This document shows positions 26,042-34,951 of a DNA stretch of 64,000 nucleotides, piece by piece. The notes under the pieces were generated by a model. That model was not told the origin of the DNA and did no database searches. It saw only the letters and a list, made by a program, of their open reading frames with translations. The position numbers and the translations under genes are program-made. This DNA comes from an uncultured Clostridia bacterium (GTDB taxonomy: Bacteria; Bacillota; Clostridia; Christensenellales; Borkfalkiaceae), in contig CALVWX010000001.1 of NCBI GenBank assembly GCA_944368215.1, forward strand, positions 1-64,000, given 5' to 3'. Positions within the stretch are counted from its first letter, which is position 1. Every line of letters begins with the position of its first letter.

Positions 26042-26548
26042 ATGAATAAAACGGGGCAAAAGATAAGCGCGCTGCGCAAGGAAAACAATATCTCGCAGGA
26101 AGACCTCGCCTTCAGTCTCGACGTGAGCAGGCAAACTATTTCCAAACGGGAAAACGGTGCGGCGTCGCCATCAGCCGAAAATATAGTCGCACTGTGTAAA
26201 CTGTTCAAAGTGGATTATGCCTACCTTTTGGACGACTACGCCGAAAATCCCGTTCCGCAGGCGAATGATACCGTCGAAGAAATGTTGGTAAAAAAGCGCG
26301 GTAAATCGCGCATACTCGCCGCTCTTTTGATAATATTTGCGGTATGCTTTGCCGTATTCGCCATTCTTTCAATACTCACCGCCGTCGCGGCGGGTTCGGG
26401 TGCAGAGGAAGGCGCGATAGAGAGCATAACTGCAATTCACATTGCCGACTGGTGGCCGTGGTTTTGCGGCGCGGGCGGAATTGCATGCTTGTGCGGGCTC
26501 GTCGCCACGATTTTTACAATAAAAAAATCAAATGTAAAGCGCAGTTGA
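26042..26548 (+). CDS. XRE-family HTH regulator with membrane segments
   Basis: The product has 168 aa; the ATG follows CGGGAG. The N-terminal HTH_3 domain (about residues 5-62) includes ISQEDLAFSLDVSRQTISKREN and ALCKLFKVDYAYLL. Two membrane helices follow (about 88-112 and 138-160). Membrane-bound XRE proteins of this kind often control an adjacent membrane protein gene in response to envelope signals. Here the next gene, 74 bp downstream, encodes a polytopic membrane protein. The target operator is not evident. Confidence 0.85.
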   Translation: MNKTGQKISALRKENNISQEDLAFSLDVSRQTISKRENGAASPSAENIVALCKLFKVDYAYLLDDYAENPVPQANDTVEEMLVKKRGKSRILAALLIIFAVCFAVFAILSILTAVAAGSGAEEGAIESITAIHIADWWPWFCGAGGIACLCGLVATIFTIKKSNVKRS

Positions 26549-26622
26549 CAACATGTAAATTACAGTTGATTGCTATATACGGCGGGAATTTATAATAAAG
26601 GCAACAACTTTCAAGGGAGAAT

Positions 26623-27861
26623 ATGAAAATGTTTGAAAAATGGTTTGCAAAGTACGCAAGGGCCGTAGACGACCAAAGGGAGCGGCAGTGGCTTTATAAA
26701 AAGTACCGCACAAAGACCATCGTTTCGATTATTTTTTACGCGCTGTGCATAGCGGTAATCGTGCTTGCGCTCGCTCTCGCCGACTATATAGACGCGGACT
26801 GGGCGTTAGCCGTAATGACCGTGGCAATTTTTGCGTGGATAGGCTTTGCCGTCGCCGCATTGTGCCTTTGGATATCATTCAAAAGAACTTACGGCGCAAT
26901 TTTAAAAAGGCCGGCAGATAATGCCGAGATGCCCGAAGTGACTTCCTACCGCCAAAAGACGGTTGAAGATAAAAAATCCAACATCAGAAAATTGTGGTGG
27001 GCGTGGCTTATCTTCGGCATATGCGCCGTCCTTTTTGTAGTTTTTATTGCAATAGATATAACTCAAAATCCGGAAAGCGAGGAGTTCGGCATATGGGGAA
27101 ACGCGGCATTCTGGGTATTGCTTGCCGGTGCGCTCGTCATTGCGTTTGCTTATATTATAAGCAACGCTTTAAAACAACAGCAGGGTAAAACTATAGAGCA
27201 GCAGACGGAGAGCGAAGCTCAGTCGATAGACAGAGCGCAGGGTCGCAGACATGATTACAATATTCAGGCAGACCCGAATTTGCAGACATATAAATACTTG
27301 TTTCCGGATAAGCAGCTTTATGCCGAGGCCGAGGCGATACGCAAAAAATATTCTAAAATTCTTACAACCGGCGTAATAATTTCGGCAGCTATCGCAGTTG
27401 CCGCGGCCATTTTGCTTCTATTTTCCCAAGATATTTTCGGAGCAAATTTTGCGGGTTATGCTGTACCCGTGGCTCTGACGGCGATATTTGGCGGCGCAAT
27501 TATTTTTTCGCTGCCAATGAATGTAAAACTTAACGACGTAGAAAAGCGGTTTAAGGCCGAACTTGAAACAAACCCCGAATACGCCAAAAACCTTGAATGG
27601 TACAAATTGTACGCCGGTTTTTCTAAATTCAAGGGCAAAATACTTTATTTGTTCATTGCCGTAAGCATTGTGCTCGGCTGGATACTCGCAATTTTATTTC
27701 CCTCTTCGGCCTGGCCGCTGATGTCATTTGTGCCGTTGGTTGCGGGGCTTTTAATCAACACCAAGCTCGTAAAAGATTTGCGCCGCGAAGCTATTCCCAT
27801 AGAAAGGGAGATAGACGCCCAGCGATTAAAAGAGGAAGAAGAAAATCAATCCGAGGAGTGA
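26623..27861 (+). CDS. Polytopic membrane protein, unknown function
   Basis: The product has 412 aa; the ATG follows AAGGGAG. Eight hydrophobic segments fall in pairs (about residues 32-52, 57-80, 122-145, 155-178, 245-268, 275-297, 340-358 and 362-382), with charged cytoplasmic stretches between them. The repeated pair pattern suggests internal duplication. The C-terminus is acidic (RLKEEEENQSEE). No known family is recognised. It is probably co-regulated with the preceding XRE-membrane protein. Confidence 0.75.
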   Translation: MKMFEKWFAKYARAVDDQRERQWLYKKYRTKTIVSIIFYALCIAVIVLALALADYIDADWALAVMTVAIFAWIGFAVAALCLWISFKRTYGAILKRPADNAEMPEVTSYRQKTVEDKKSNIRKLWWAWLIFGICAVLFVVFIAIDITQNPESEEFGIWGNAAFWVLLAGALVIAFAYIISNALKQQQGKTIEQQTESEAQSIDRAQGRRHDYNIQADPNLQTYKYLFPDKQLYAEAEAIRKKYSKILTTGVIISAAIAVAAAILLLFSQDIFGANFAGYAVPVALTAIFGGAIIFSLPMNVKLNDVEKRFKAELETNPEYAKNLEWYKLYAGFSKFKGKILYLFIAVSIVLGWILAILFPSSAWPLMSFVPLVAGLLINTKLVKDLRREAIPIEREIDAQRLKEEEENQSEE

Positions 27862-27885
27862 TTTCGCCGTCATGCTACTCAACCC

Positions 27886-28125
27886 GCATTGTCATCATGA
27901 GCGTTGAGCAAGGTATGATAAAAGAGAAAAAACACATGTTAAATCCGTTAAACCACAAATATATTGCGGGCAATTAAACAATGGTCGAAGAAAAAAGCTT
28001 GTCATTCCGAGCGAAGTCGAGCAATCTGTCTGTAACACTCGGTTGACTTTTTTCCTTTAACCGCAGTTCACTGATAGATTTCTCCGCTTCGGGCTTGCGC
28101 CCTTCGGTCGAAATGATACTGACGG
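27886..28125. repeat. Degenerate repeat pair, including a type B copy
   Basis: A decayed main-family end (TGTCATCATGAGCG, about 27891) is followed by a type B copy (about 28000-28125) starting TGTCATTCCGAGCGAAGTCG and ending TTCGGTCGAAATGATA. The whole 340-bp gap is repeat-derived. Confidence 0.6.
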
Positions 28126-28150
28126 AGTCGCTTAATAATGCCAACACATT

Positions 28151-28197
28151 AAAGCAGCGCGGGACGGAAAAAATTTTTCCGTCCCGCGCTGCTTTTG
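28151..28197 (-). terminator. Terminator of the SLOG-family gene
   Basis: A stem of about 20 bp (AAAGCAGCGCGGGACGGAAA with its complement) spans 28151-28195. It can work in both directions. Confidence 0.8.
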
Positions 28198-28201
28198 CAT
28201 T

Positions 28202-28645
28202 TTAAATAATAATAAGTTTTTTGCCGCATTTTTTTGCGTAGTCCACCGTGTAGCGAGTACCGCCCTTTCCGCCGTGAAAGTAGGCGTATACAACGTCGGC
28301 ATTGTCCACCATAAACCTGTTGCGCGCATACATGCACCCCGGGTAATAGGCCGCGGAAAGCACGTGCACGTCGTCGCAGCATTCCAGAACCTCTTCGTAA
28401 AGTTTTCTATCCTCCCCCTTCATGGTGTCTGCCTGGCCGCCGAAGGGAATGCAGGCTATAAGCTTTACGCTGTAATATTCTTTCAAATCTATAATTTTTT
28501 TTGCGGCTATAAGGTCAAAACCGCGCGCCATTCCGTCGTAAAAGGTATCGGCGCCCAGCTTAATTAAATTTTCTATGCTCCTGCCGAAGAGTTCGCCGTC
28601 AAAACCGGCTTTTATATCCCTGTGACCCGTAAAGGCGCATTTCAT
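28202..28645 (-). CDS. SLOG-family protein (DUF1273/YpsA-like)
   Basis: The product has 147 aa; the ATG at 28645 follows GGAGAAAG. The Rossmann-type SLOG fold shows the N-terminal MKCAFTGHRDI, the Gly-rich DGMARGFDLIAAKKI, and the late NADVVYAYFHGGKGGTRYTVDYA motif. SLOG proteins bind nucleotides, and YpsA relatives are linked to cell division and stress. The precise ligand is unknown. It lies directly downstream of rsmG in the same orientation and may share its transcript. Confidence 0.8.
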   Translation of the reverse strand: MKCAFTGHRDIKAGFDGELFGRSIENLIKLGADTFYDGMARGFDLIAAKKIIDLKEYYSVKLIACIPFGGQADTMKGEDRKLYEEVLECCDDVHVLSAAYYPGCMYARNRFMVDNADVVYAYFHGGKGGTRYTVDYAKKCGKKLIII

Positions 28646-28711
28646 ATTCTTTCTCCGTTTTTCCGGCGCTATTTCAACCGAACGCCGCATATATGCCGCC
28701 CGATCGGCCCG

Positions 28712-29389
28712 TCAGAGCGGCTTTTTTCTCTCCAGCCCGCGGCCGCGCGGGTATTTTTCGGGCGTAGGAGATACTTTTTCTATCACCACCAGCGAACGCT
28801 TTTCGCCGTTGATTTCAAATTTTTCAACCGCCGTAAGTCTGCCGCCTAAAATTTTAACGGCGTTTGCGCTCTCTTTTACCTCGTCGCCGCAGTCGCCCTT
28901 GTACGCGACGAACAGCCCGCCCACCTTTACGAAGGGCAGGCAATACTCGCAAAGAGTGTTGAGCCTCGCCACGGCGCGCGCCGTGGCAGCATCGAACCTT
29001 TCTCTCAACAATTTATCCCTCGCCCCGTCCTCGGCGCGTATGTTCATAACTTTTACATTGTTAAAATTGAAGTTATCTACAACCGCCTGTAGATAACTGC
29101 ACTTTTTCCCCGTGCTTTCGATTAAAGTAAACGACAAATCGTCCCTTAAAATCTTCAAAGGAAGGGAGGGAAACCCGCCGCCGGAACCTATTTCGCAGAC
29201 GCATGCGCCCTTTTTGAAATATTTTTCGCCTGCGGCGCTGTCCAAAAAATGTTTTATAAACACATCTTCTCGGGCAGTTATCGAAGTTAAATTATATTTT
29301 TGGTTATATTCGGCGAGCATTTCGTATAGTTTTTCAAATTTGTCGCCGAACTCGCCATAAATTTTATCTTTATAGTAATTTACGTCCAT
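28712..29389 (-). CDS. rsmG: 16S rRNA (guanine527-N7)-methyltransferase RsmG
   Basis: The product has 225 aa from ATG 29389; ATG 29401 is an alternative and neither has a clear ribosome site. Signature parts are YNLTSIT, HFLDSAAG and the SAM loop CEIGSGGGFPSLPLKI, then TARAVARLNTLCEYCLPF and the Gly-rich VGGLFVAYKG. RsmG methylates G527 in the 530 loop of 16S rRNA. In many Firmicutes it lies near parAB and the origin. Here it reads away from dnaN, with a 400-bp AT-rich gap between them. Confidence 0.94.
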   Translation of the reverse strand: MDVNYYKDKIYGEFGDKFEKLYEMLAEYNQKYNLTSITAREDVFIKHFLDSAAGEKYFKKGACVCEIGSGGGFPSLPLKILRDDLSFTLIESTGKKCSYLQAVVDNFNFNNVKVMNIRAEDGARDKLLRERFDAATARAVARLNTLCEYCLPFVKVGGLFVAYKGDCGDEVKESANAVKILGGRLTAVEKFEINGEKRSLVVIEKVSPTPEKYPRGRGLERKKPL

Positions 29390-29421
29390 ATCGCAGTACA
29401 TTATAACACAGCCGTAAAAAA

Positions 29422-29803
29422 TTATCAATCTTATTGAATGTAGATAAAGTTATAAACACAGCACGATATAACTGTCAGTTTGTTGATAAGCGCCTTATTT
29501 CAAAATTTATTTTCTCTCAGGCCGCTCCGGTCTGATTTAAAGTTATCAACTTTGCAACAATTTATAAACAATTCTGTCGACAGCAAAAGCCTCCTTTTTG
29601 AACAGCCAAATGTCATTAATTTTGTTGCAATTTTATTACTTTTTTGCTATTATAGTGTTGTAATTTGTTCGCATTGCGCGGACATACAAAAAATTATAAA
29701 CATTTCAACCGCGCCTATTAATAATTATACTATTAATCCTTTAATAAAAATAAAAAAATAATTTTCAGCCGCACGGCGCGGCCGATAGTTTGCGAGGACT
29801 TAT
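29422..29803. other. DnaA-box cluster 3, candidate origin upstream of dnaN
   Basis: Nonamers seen are TTATAAACA (29450, 29562, 29694), TGTTGATAA (29481), TTATCAACT (29543) and a weak TTATCAATC (29422). An AT-rich stretch (29630-29765) follows. It lies between divergent rsmG and dnaN, where Firmicute oriC regions are often found. No perfect TTATCCACA is present. Confidence 0.55.
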
Positions 29804-30913
29804 ATGAAACTTGTTTGCGAAGGTATAAATTTATCCGAAGCAGTGCTTAAAGTTGTAAAAGCCTGCGCGGGAAAAACTACAATTCCCGTCATGGAGTGCA
29901 TAAAGCTCTCCGCCCGCAACGACAATCTCACTTTAACCGCCACCGACGGCGAAATTTCCATCCAGAAGAAGATAAAGGCTGAAATATACGAAGAGGGCGA
30001 CATATGCGTTCCCGGCAGATATTTTTCAGATTTCATAAAAAAGCTTGAAGGCGAGCAGATAACCTTGGCCGTCGAAGACGGCAGAATGGAACTTACATAT
30101 GCCGACAGCCAGACTTACATGCAGGTCCTTCCCGCCGACGACTTTCCAAAGGTCGACGTGGACATAGACGAAAACAGCGTGGTAATTGCCACCGACGAGC
30201 TCAAAAGACTGATAACTTCTACATCTTTCTGCTGCGCGACCGACGATTCCCGTCCCATTTTGAAGGGCTGCCAGATAGTAATAACAGGCGAAGATATCTG
30301 CGTCACCGCCCTCGACGGTTTCCGTCTGGCCACGGCGTTCGGCAAAGTCGTCTCTTCGACTTCGCAGAATATGGAAATAATCTGCCCCGCGAGGACGCTC
30401 AACGAGATTGAAAAAATGCTCCCTGCAGGCGAGGGCAATACAGAACTGAAAATTCAGCGCGGACTCATTCTCGTCTGCGTGGACGACACCGTCCTCACTT
30501 CCCGCCTCTACAACGGCGACTTCATAAAGAAGGAAAATATCATTCCCAAGTCCTTCCAGACGGTAGTCAGGGTAGACAGAAATCTTTTGAAGGCCTCCAT
30601 CGAGCGCGCGGCGATACTCGTCCGCAACGACAAAAACAGTCTTATAATCTTCGACATCTCTTCCGACAAGATAGAAATTTCCTCCAACTCGGAAATAGGC
30701 AACGTTCAGGAGCCCGTAAAGGCGCAGGCCGAAGGCAAGGATTTAAAAATCGCCATGAACTCCAAGTTCATAATAGACGCCATAAATGCCCTCAGCGAGG
30801 ACGAGGCCGTGCTCTCCTTCAACAACAACGTTCAGCCCTTCATCTGCCAGAACGAGAACGTAAAAGACAGTTTATATTTAATTTTACCCGTAAGGACAAG
30901 CAATATTGCTTGA
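29804..30913 (+). CDS. dnaN: DNA polymerase III beta subunit (sliding clamp)
   Basis: The product has 369 aa, the normal length; the start follows GAGGAC. The three clamp domains are present: the N-terminal LKVVKACAGKTTIPVMECIKL, then FCCATDDSRPILKGCQI, and the C-terminus YLILPVRTSNIA. The last is the typical end (LPVR) that forms the peptide-binding pocket. The dimer encircles DNA and tethers polymerase and repair proteins. dnaA and recF, its usual neighbours, are absent; rpmH follows instead. Confidence 0.97.
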   Translation: MKLVCEGINLSEAVLKVVKACAGKTTIPVMECIKLSARNDNLTLTATDGEISIQKKIKAEIYEEGDICVPGRYFSDFIKKLEGEQITLAVEDGRMELTYADSQTYMQVLPADDFPKVDVDIDENSVVIATDELKRLITSTSFCCATDDSRPILKGCQIVITGEDICVTALDGFRLATAFGKVVSSTSQNMEIICPARTLNEIEKMLPAGEGNTELKIQRGLILVCVDDTVLTSRLYNGDFIKKENIIPKSFQTVVRVDRNLLKASIERAAILVRNDKNSLIIFDISSDKIEISSNSEIGNVQEPVKAQAEGKDLKIAMNSKFIIDAINALSEDEAVLSFNNNVQPFICQNENVKDSLYLILPVRTSNIA

Positions 30914-30938
30914 CACGCACCCCATAAAAAAATATAAT
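30910..30938 (+). promoter_or_regulatory. Promoter of the rpmH operon
   Basis: TTGACA (30910-30915) overlaps the dnaN stop codon. TATAAT is at 30933-30938 after 17 bp. Confidence 0.75.
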
Positions 30939-31024
30939 GATAGAGTGTAAATTCCGCCTTTATATATTAGTAAAGGTGGATTACTCGTTAATTAAGACAA
31001 TATTTTTATACGGAGAATAAAAAA

Positions 31025-31159
31025 ATGAAAAGAACTTATCAACCCAAAAAGAGACAGAGAAGCAAGGTTCACGGTTTCAGAAAGAGAATGGCCACCACCG
31101 CAGGAAGGAAGGTTCTCAAGAGAAGAAGAAACAAGGGCCGCAAGAAGATCAGCGCGTAA
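31025..31159 (+). CDS. rpmH: Ribosomal protein bL34
   Basis: The product has 44 aa, exactly the usual L34 length. It begins [18 protein letters not shown] and continues [20 protein letters not shown], ending KKISA. It is a small basic protein of the 50S subunit. The start lies after CGGAGAATAAAAA. It heads the conserved rpmH-rnpA-yidD-yidC-jag operon and has its own strong promoter. Confidence 0.98.
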   Translation: MKRTYQPKKRQRSKVHGFRKRMATTAGRKVLKRRRNKGRKKISA

Positions 31160-31175
31160 ATAAACAAGGCGCGGC

Positions 31176-31508
31176 ATGCGTTATTTAAGGCTTAAAAAAA
31201 ATACAGACTTTCAAAGGCTGTTCAAAAAGGGCAAAAGGGTTTACTCGCCCCGCATAACGCTCATCTATTCGCCGTCAAAGGTCAACACGATGGGCATAGC
31301 CCTGTCAAAAAAACACGGCAAGGCCGTGCAGCGCAACCGCATCAAAAGGGTCATCCGCGCCGCATACAGCAACAACGTAAGTCTTCTTTCCGCCGCATAT
31401 TCGGTGATAATTCTGCCAAAGGCGGGGGAGGAAATAAAGTACAGGGACGTTGAAAAGGATATAATCGGCTGTTTCAAAAGGATAAACGCGGCATGTCAAA
31501 AGTTATAA
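31176..31508 (+). CDS. rnpA: Ribonuclease P protein component
   Basis: The product has 110 aa. It starts RYLRLKKNTDFQRLFKKGKR, with the RNR signature AVQRNRIKRVIRAAY in the middle. It is the protein cofactor of RNase P, which matures tRNA 5' ends. The gene is 16 bp after rpmH and overlaps yidD by 16 bp, so the operon is translationally coupled. Length and motifs are normal. Confidence 0.96.
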   Translation: MRYLRLKKNTDFQRLFKKGKRVYSPRITLIYSPSKVNTMGIALSKKHGKAVQRNRIKRVIRAAYSNNVSLLSAAYSVIILPKAGEEIKYRDVEKDIIGCFKRINAACQKL

Positions 31509-31780
31509 AATTTATACGCCTTGCGCGCCGCAAGATATTTAAGCCGTATTTGAAGATGTTTTTAATGCGGCTTATAATACTTTATCAGCGCACACTGTCG
31601 CGGCACACCTGCCTTTACGAACCTACTTGTTCGGAATATATGCTGCGCTGTCTCAACAACGTGGGGGTCATTGCGGGACTCCTTTTAGGTTGCTGGCGCA
31701 TTCTCCGCTGCAACCCCTTTTCCAAAGGCGGCTACGACCCCGCCCCGGAAAATTATTTCAAAGTGAGATGGGTTTACTGA
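31493..31780 (+). CDS. yidD: Membrane protein insertion efficiency factor YidD
   Basis: The product has 95 aa. It has an amphipathic N-terminal helix and the YidD core: LIILYQRTLSRHTCLYEPTCSEYMLRC-type Cys cluster, then RILRCNPFSKGGYDPAP. YidD lies on the inner face of the membrane and helps YidC-mediated insertion. It overlaps rnpA and is 19 bp before yidC, as in most bacteria. Confidence 0.95.
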   Translation: MSKVIKFIRLARRKIFKPYLKMFLMRLIILYQRTLSRHTCLYEPTCSEYMLRCLNNVGVIAGLLLGCWRILRCNPFSKGGYDPAPENYFKVRWVY

Positions 31781-31799
31781 AACCCTTATTTTAGGTTAA

Positions 31800-33089
31800 A
31801 TGAATCTTTTAGCAAATCTTTCCCAGGGAGTTTTGGGTTACGGCGTAAAGCTCATACCCGAAATTCAGCTCAACTGGATAGGCATAATAATCCGCTGGCT
31901 CATAGAAGGCGTCGGCATTATCGGCGTGGGTATAATATGCTTTACGCTCATACTCAAGACCATAGTCCTTCCCCTCGACATTTATTCGAGGATAAAGACC
32001 AAAAAGCAGGCCCTCGTCATGGAAAAGATGAGGCCGCAGATGGAAAAACTTCAAAAGCAGTACGCCAACGACAAACAGTTATACCAGCAGAAGGTAATGG
32101 AGCTGCAGAAAAAGAGCGGTTACTCCATGTTCGGCGCATGCCTGCCCATGATAGTTTCCCTCGTCATATTCTTTGTAGTGTTCAGCGCCTTCTCCACCTA
32201 TTCTCAGTACGCCACCCTCGAAAGTTATAACGACATGGTACGCTCGTACAACAGCGTGGTGGATCAGTACGTCATATCCGAAGACAACCCCGACGGTTTC
32301 CTCGAAAGGGTGGATTTTGAAAACGGGGAATATGACTTCAGGGTAGATTTTTCTGCGTTCGCCGCGGCATATAACGAGACCAACGGCACAACGCTCAGCG
32401 AAGAAGAAGTATATTCGGAGCTCATGGCCTACTATAAGGAAGAGACGGGCACCATAATTGCCGACGGCGTGGAAAACAGCTCCGACGAAGCTTCGCGAGA
32501 GGCCGTCAGGCTGACGCTCGTATCCTATTATATAGACGATTTCGCCGCGCAGAAGGTCGCCGACGATTACATGGCAAAGTATGAATCATCGAGCGGCAAC
32601 CACTTCCTGTGGGTAAGAAATATCTGGTATCCCGACTCCATGCTCAACCGCGAAATTCCCGATTTCTCGGGTTTCCGTTCGTCCATTTCGTCGGCTACCA
32701 TAGACGACAGCTACGAGGAATCTTACAACAAAGTAACGGCCAACCTCACACAGCAGAAGGAAAACTACAACGGTTACTTTATCCTCATTATTCTGTCCAT
32801 AGGCGTAATGCTTTTGCAGCAGTTTATCTCCATGCGTTCCAACAAGTCGACCAACGAGCTAAGCTCGGTAGACGGCTCGGCGCAGCGCACCACTAAGTGG
32901 ATGATGGTATTGATGCCCATAATGTACGGTATATTCGCATTCATGTATTCGTCGGCATTCTCCATCTACATGATAACCAACACCACTTATTCGATAATAA
33001 CCACGCTTATAATCAACAAGGCAATGAATGTCTGGTTTGCCAAAAAGGAAGAGCAGGCCGAAATGAGCCATATGGGAAGGAGAAAGTAA
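31800..33089 (+). CDS. yidC: Membrane protein insertase YidC with enlarged loop
   Basis: The product has 429 aa. The conserved core is present: a membrane helix at about 25-60 (GVGIICFTLILKTIVLPLD), the cytosolic coiled hairpin KMRPQMEKLQKQYANDK, and the later helices around YFILIILSIGVMLLQQF and MMVLMPIMYGIFAF. Gram-positive YidC proteins are usually 260-280 aa with a lipobox. This one shows no lipobox Cys near the N-terminus. It carries an acidic extracellular insertion of about 140 residues (about 140-310) between two core helices. YidC inserts membrane proteins with or without SecYEG. Confidence 0.93.
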   Translation: MNLLANLSQGVLGYGVKLIPEIQLNWIGIIIRWLIEGVGIIGVGIICFTLILKTIVLPLDIYSRIKTKKQALVMEKMRPQMEKLQKQYANDKQLYQQKVMELQKKSGYSMFGACLPMIVSLVIFFVVFSAFSTYSQYATLESYNDMVRSYNSVVDQYVISEDNPDGFLERVDFENGEYDFRVDFSAFAAAYNETNGTTLSEEEVYSELMAYYKEETGTIIADGVENSSDEASREAVRLTLVSYYIDDFAAQKVADDYMAKYESSSGNHFLWVRNIWYPDSMLNREIPDFSGFRSSISSATIDDSYEESYNKVTANLTQQKENYNGYFILIILSIGVMLLQQFISMRSNKSTNELSSVDGSAQRTTKWMMVLMPIMYGIFAFMYSSAFSIYMITNTTYSIITTLIINKAMNVWFAKKEEQAEMSHMGRRK

Positions 33090-33196
33090 GCTTTTTCAGC
33101 GGCATTGAAAATTTTCGCAAGTAAAAGCAAACAGCTTTCAAAATATCGGCAGGTAAAAGGCTTCGCCGGCCCGAACCTGCGTCAAGGAGTACATTA

Positions 33197-34057
33197 ATGG
33201 AAAACTTACAGAATATTTTCACCGGAAAGACGGTGGAAGAAGCTACGGAGAGCGGACTCGCCGCGCTCGGCATCACCAAAGAAGAGGCGGCTATAACCGT
33301 TCTGGACGAAGGCAAAAAAGGTATCTTCGGCCTCGGCGGAACAAAGGCGAAAGTTAAGGTTGAAAAGCGCGCCACCGACGGCGAGCGCGCCGCAAAATTC
33401 ATCGACGGACTGTTTGAAATTCTTAAAATAAACGCCTTCGCCGAAGTTATTACCGACGGTGAAAAGGTAGAAATCAACGTTCAGACGGCCAATTCCCACC
33501 AGGTAATAGGTCATCACGGCGAAGTGCTCGACGCAGTTCAGACGATTGCCGGCGCCGTGGCAAACATCGGCAACGAACAGTATAAAAAGGTGGTCGTCGA
33601 TTGCGAAAATTACCGCGAAACCCGCCGCAAGACGCTTACGGCCCTCGCCGAAAAACTCGCCAAAAAGGCGGTTGAAAAGGGCAGGAAGTATAAGCTCGAA
33701 CCTATGAATCCCTACGAGCGCAGAATCATCCACTCCGCCCTCGCCGACAGGGAAGACGTTAAAACCATAAGCGAAGGCGACGAACCCAACAGATACGTAG
33801 TCATCATTCCCTCCAATCTCAAAACATACGAGCGCCGTCCCCGCGGCGACAGAAAGTTTTCTTCAAACCGCGAAAAGGGTGAAAAAAGATATTCCGACAG
33901 GCGCGGCCGCGATCGCGGCGAACGTTCGTCGGCTCCCCGCGCACCCCGTCCCGCAAGGGCCAAAAGGGAAATAAGGTTCGGTACCTTCCTCGGCAACAGC
34001 GGTGCAGGAAAGACCGAAGAGACCCAGACTCCCGAAACACCCAACACCGAAGAGTAA
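33197..34057 (+). CDS. khpB: RNA-binding protein KhpB (Jag)
   Basis: The product has 286 aa; the ATG follows CAAGGAG. The Jag_N domain (residues 1-52) includes KTVEEATESGLAALGITKEE and the KGIFGLGG turn. A KH-like domain follows (about 75-140), then an R3H domain (about 145-210, YERRIIHSALADREDVKTIS). The C-terminal tail (about 215-286) is Arg/Gly/Ser rich and disordered, likely to bind RNA. KhpB pairs with KhpA to bind mRNAs and sRNAs and affects cell elongation and sporulation. It ends the rpmH-yidC operon. Confidence 0.94.
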   Translation: MENLQNIFTGKTVEEATESGLAALGITKEEAAITVLDEGKKGIFGLGGTKAKVKVEKRATDGERAAKFIDGLFEILKINAFAEVITDGEKVEINVQTANSHQVIGHHGEVLDAVQTIAGAVANIGNEQYKKVVVDCENYRETRRKTLTALAEKLAKKAVEKGRKYKLEPMNPYERRIIHSALADREDVKTISEGDEPNRYVVIIPSNLKTYERRPRGDRKFSSNREKGEKRYSDRRGRDRGERSSAPRAPRPARAKREIRFGTFLGNSGAGKTEETQTPETPNTEE

Positions 34058-34065
34058 GCTGATAG

Positions 34066-34362
34066 TTGGCTTATAATTTTTCTAATGATTATTACGTCTA
34101 TATTCTTTGCAACGCAAAAAAGAATGTTCTTTATGTAGGCGTAACAAATAATCTCGGTCGCCGCGTTTATGAACATAAACACGGACTATTGGAAGGTTTT
34201 ACAAAAAAATATTGCGTTCATTCGCTTATATATGCCGAGCAACATGCGGATATAAAAACGGCAATCGCAAGGGAAAAGCAGATAAAAAGTTGGTCGAGGA
34301 GAAAAAAGGAAGAACTTATAAATTCTGTCAATCCCGAGTGGGAAGAGATACAACCTTTTTAG
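34066..34362 (+). CDS. GIY-YIG nuclease domain protein
   Basis: The product has 98 aa from a TTG start eight bases after khpB. The single GIY-YIG domain reads YYVYILCNAKKNVLYVGVT with the catalytic Arg in NLGRRVYEHKHG; Glu and the KKKEELI end are present. This matches the UPF0213/YhbQ group. In B. subtilis a homologue (yazA) lies between yabB and rsmI, but here it is with khpB. Its substrate is unknown. Confidence 0.88.
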   Translation: MAYNFSNDYYVYILCNAKKNVLYVGVTNNLGRRVYEHKHGLLEGFTKKYCVHSLIYAEQHADIKTAIAREKQIKSWSRRKKEELINSVNPEWEEIQPF

Positions 34363-34432
34363 TTACAGATGATAAACCGCAGCCGCGGGATGAGAAAGGT
34401 TAAGGGCGGCAGGAATGCGGAGACACACCATT

Positions 34433-34555
34433 TGTCATTTCGACCGAAGGCCGAAAGGCCGAAGCGGAGAAATCTATCGGTATGGTGCGTCGTCAGGATA
34501 GAATCCGGACGACCGGACAAAACAGACAGATTCCTCGACTGCGCTCGGAATGACA
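34433..34555. repeat. Type B palindromic repeat
   Basis: It runs from TGTCATTTCGACCGAAGG to GCGCTCGGAATGACA and is inverted relative to the copy at 28000-28125. The inner arms read GGAGAAATCTATC and GACAGATTCCTC. Confidence 0.65.
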
Positions 34556-34951
34556 AATTTTTATACTTCGACCGAGTATAGAAAAATCTCGCAGAGTTTT
34601 CGACGTGCGTGCGCACGGAGAAAACTCCAATAATGAAGAAAATGACATAAGCCCTGCATATGCGTAAGCATAGGCTGGCGAAAGTTCAATTTTCTTTTCG
34701 CGCGCAGGCGCATAAATCAATTCAATAATCCTCGGCGAAAAACGGATTATTTCCGAAGCAATATAGGCGACTGGCGTCGCCGTTAAATATTGCAAGGAAA
34801 ATAATAAAAACATTATTAAATTTTTATAAATAATAACGTCGAGAAAACGCAAGGCGGAATTTATTTCCGCCGTTAAGCGTTTTACGACAAAAACAAAAAA
34901 ACTCGCTGCAAATCGCAGGTGCGGAGCGCCGAGATTTGAGCGACTTTTTCT
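34556..34951. other. Gap before the queT leader, repeat-derived
   Basis: No gene is supported. The end (34900-34945) holds a stem, CAAATCGCAGG...CCGAGATTTG, which is also found at about 57485-57515. Confidence 0.45.
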
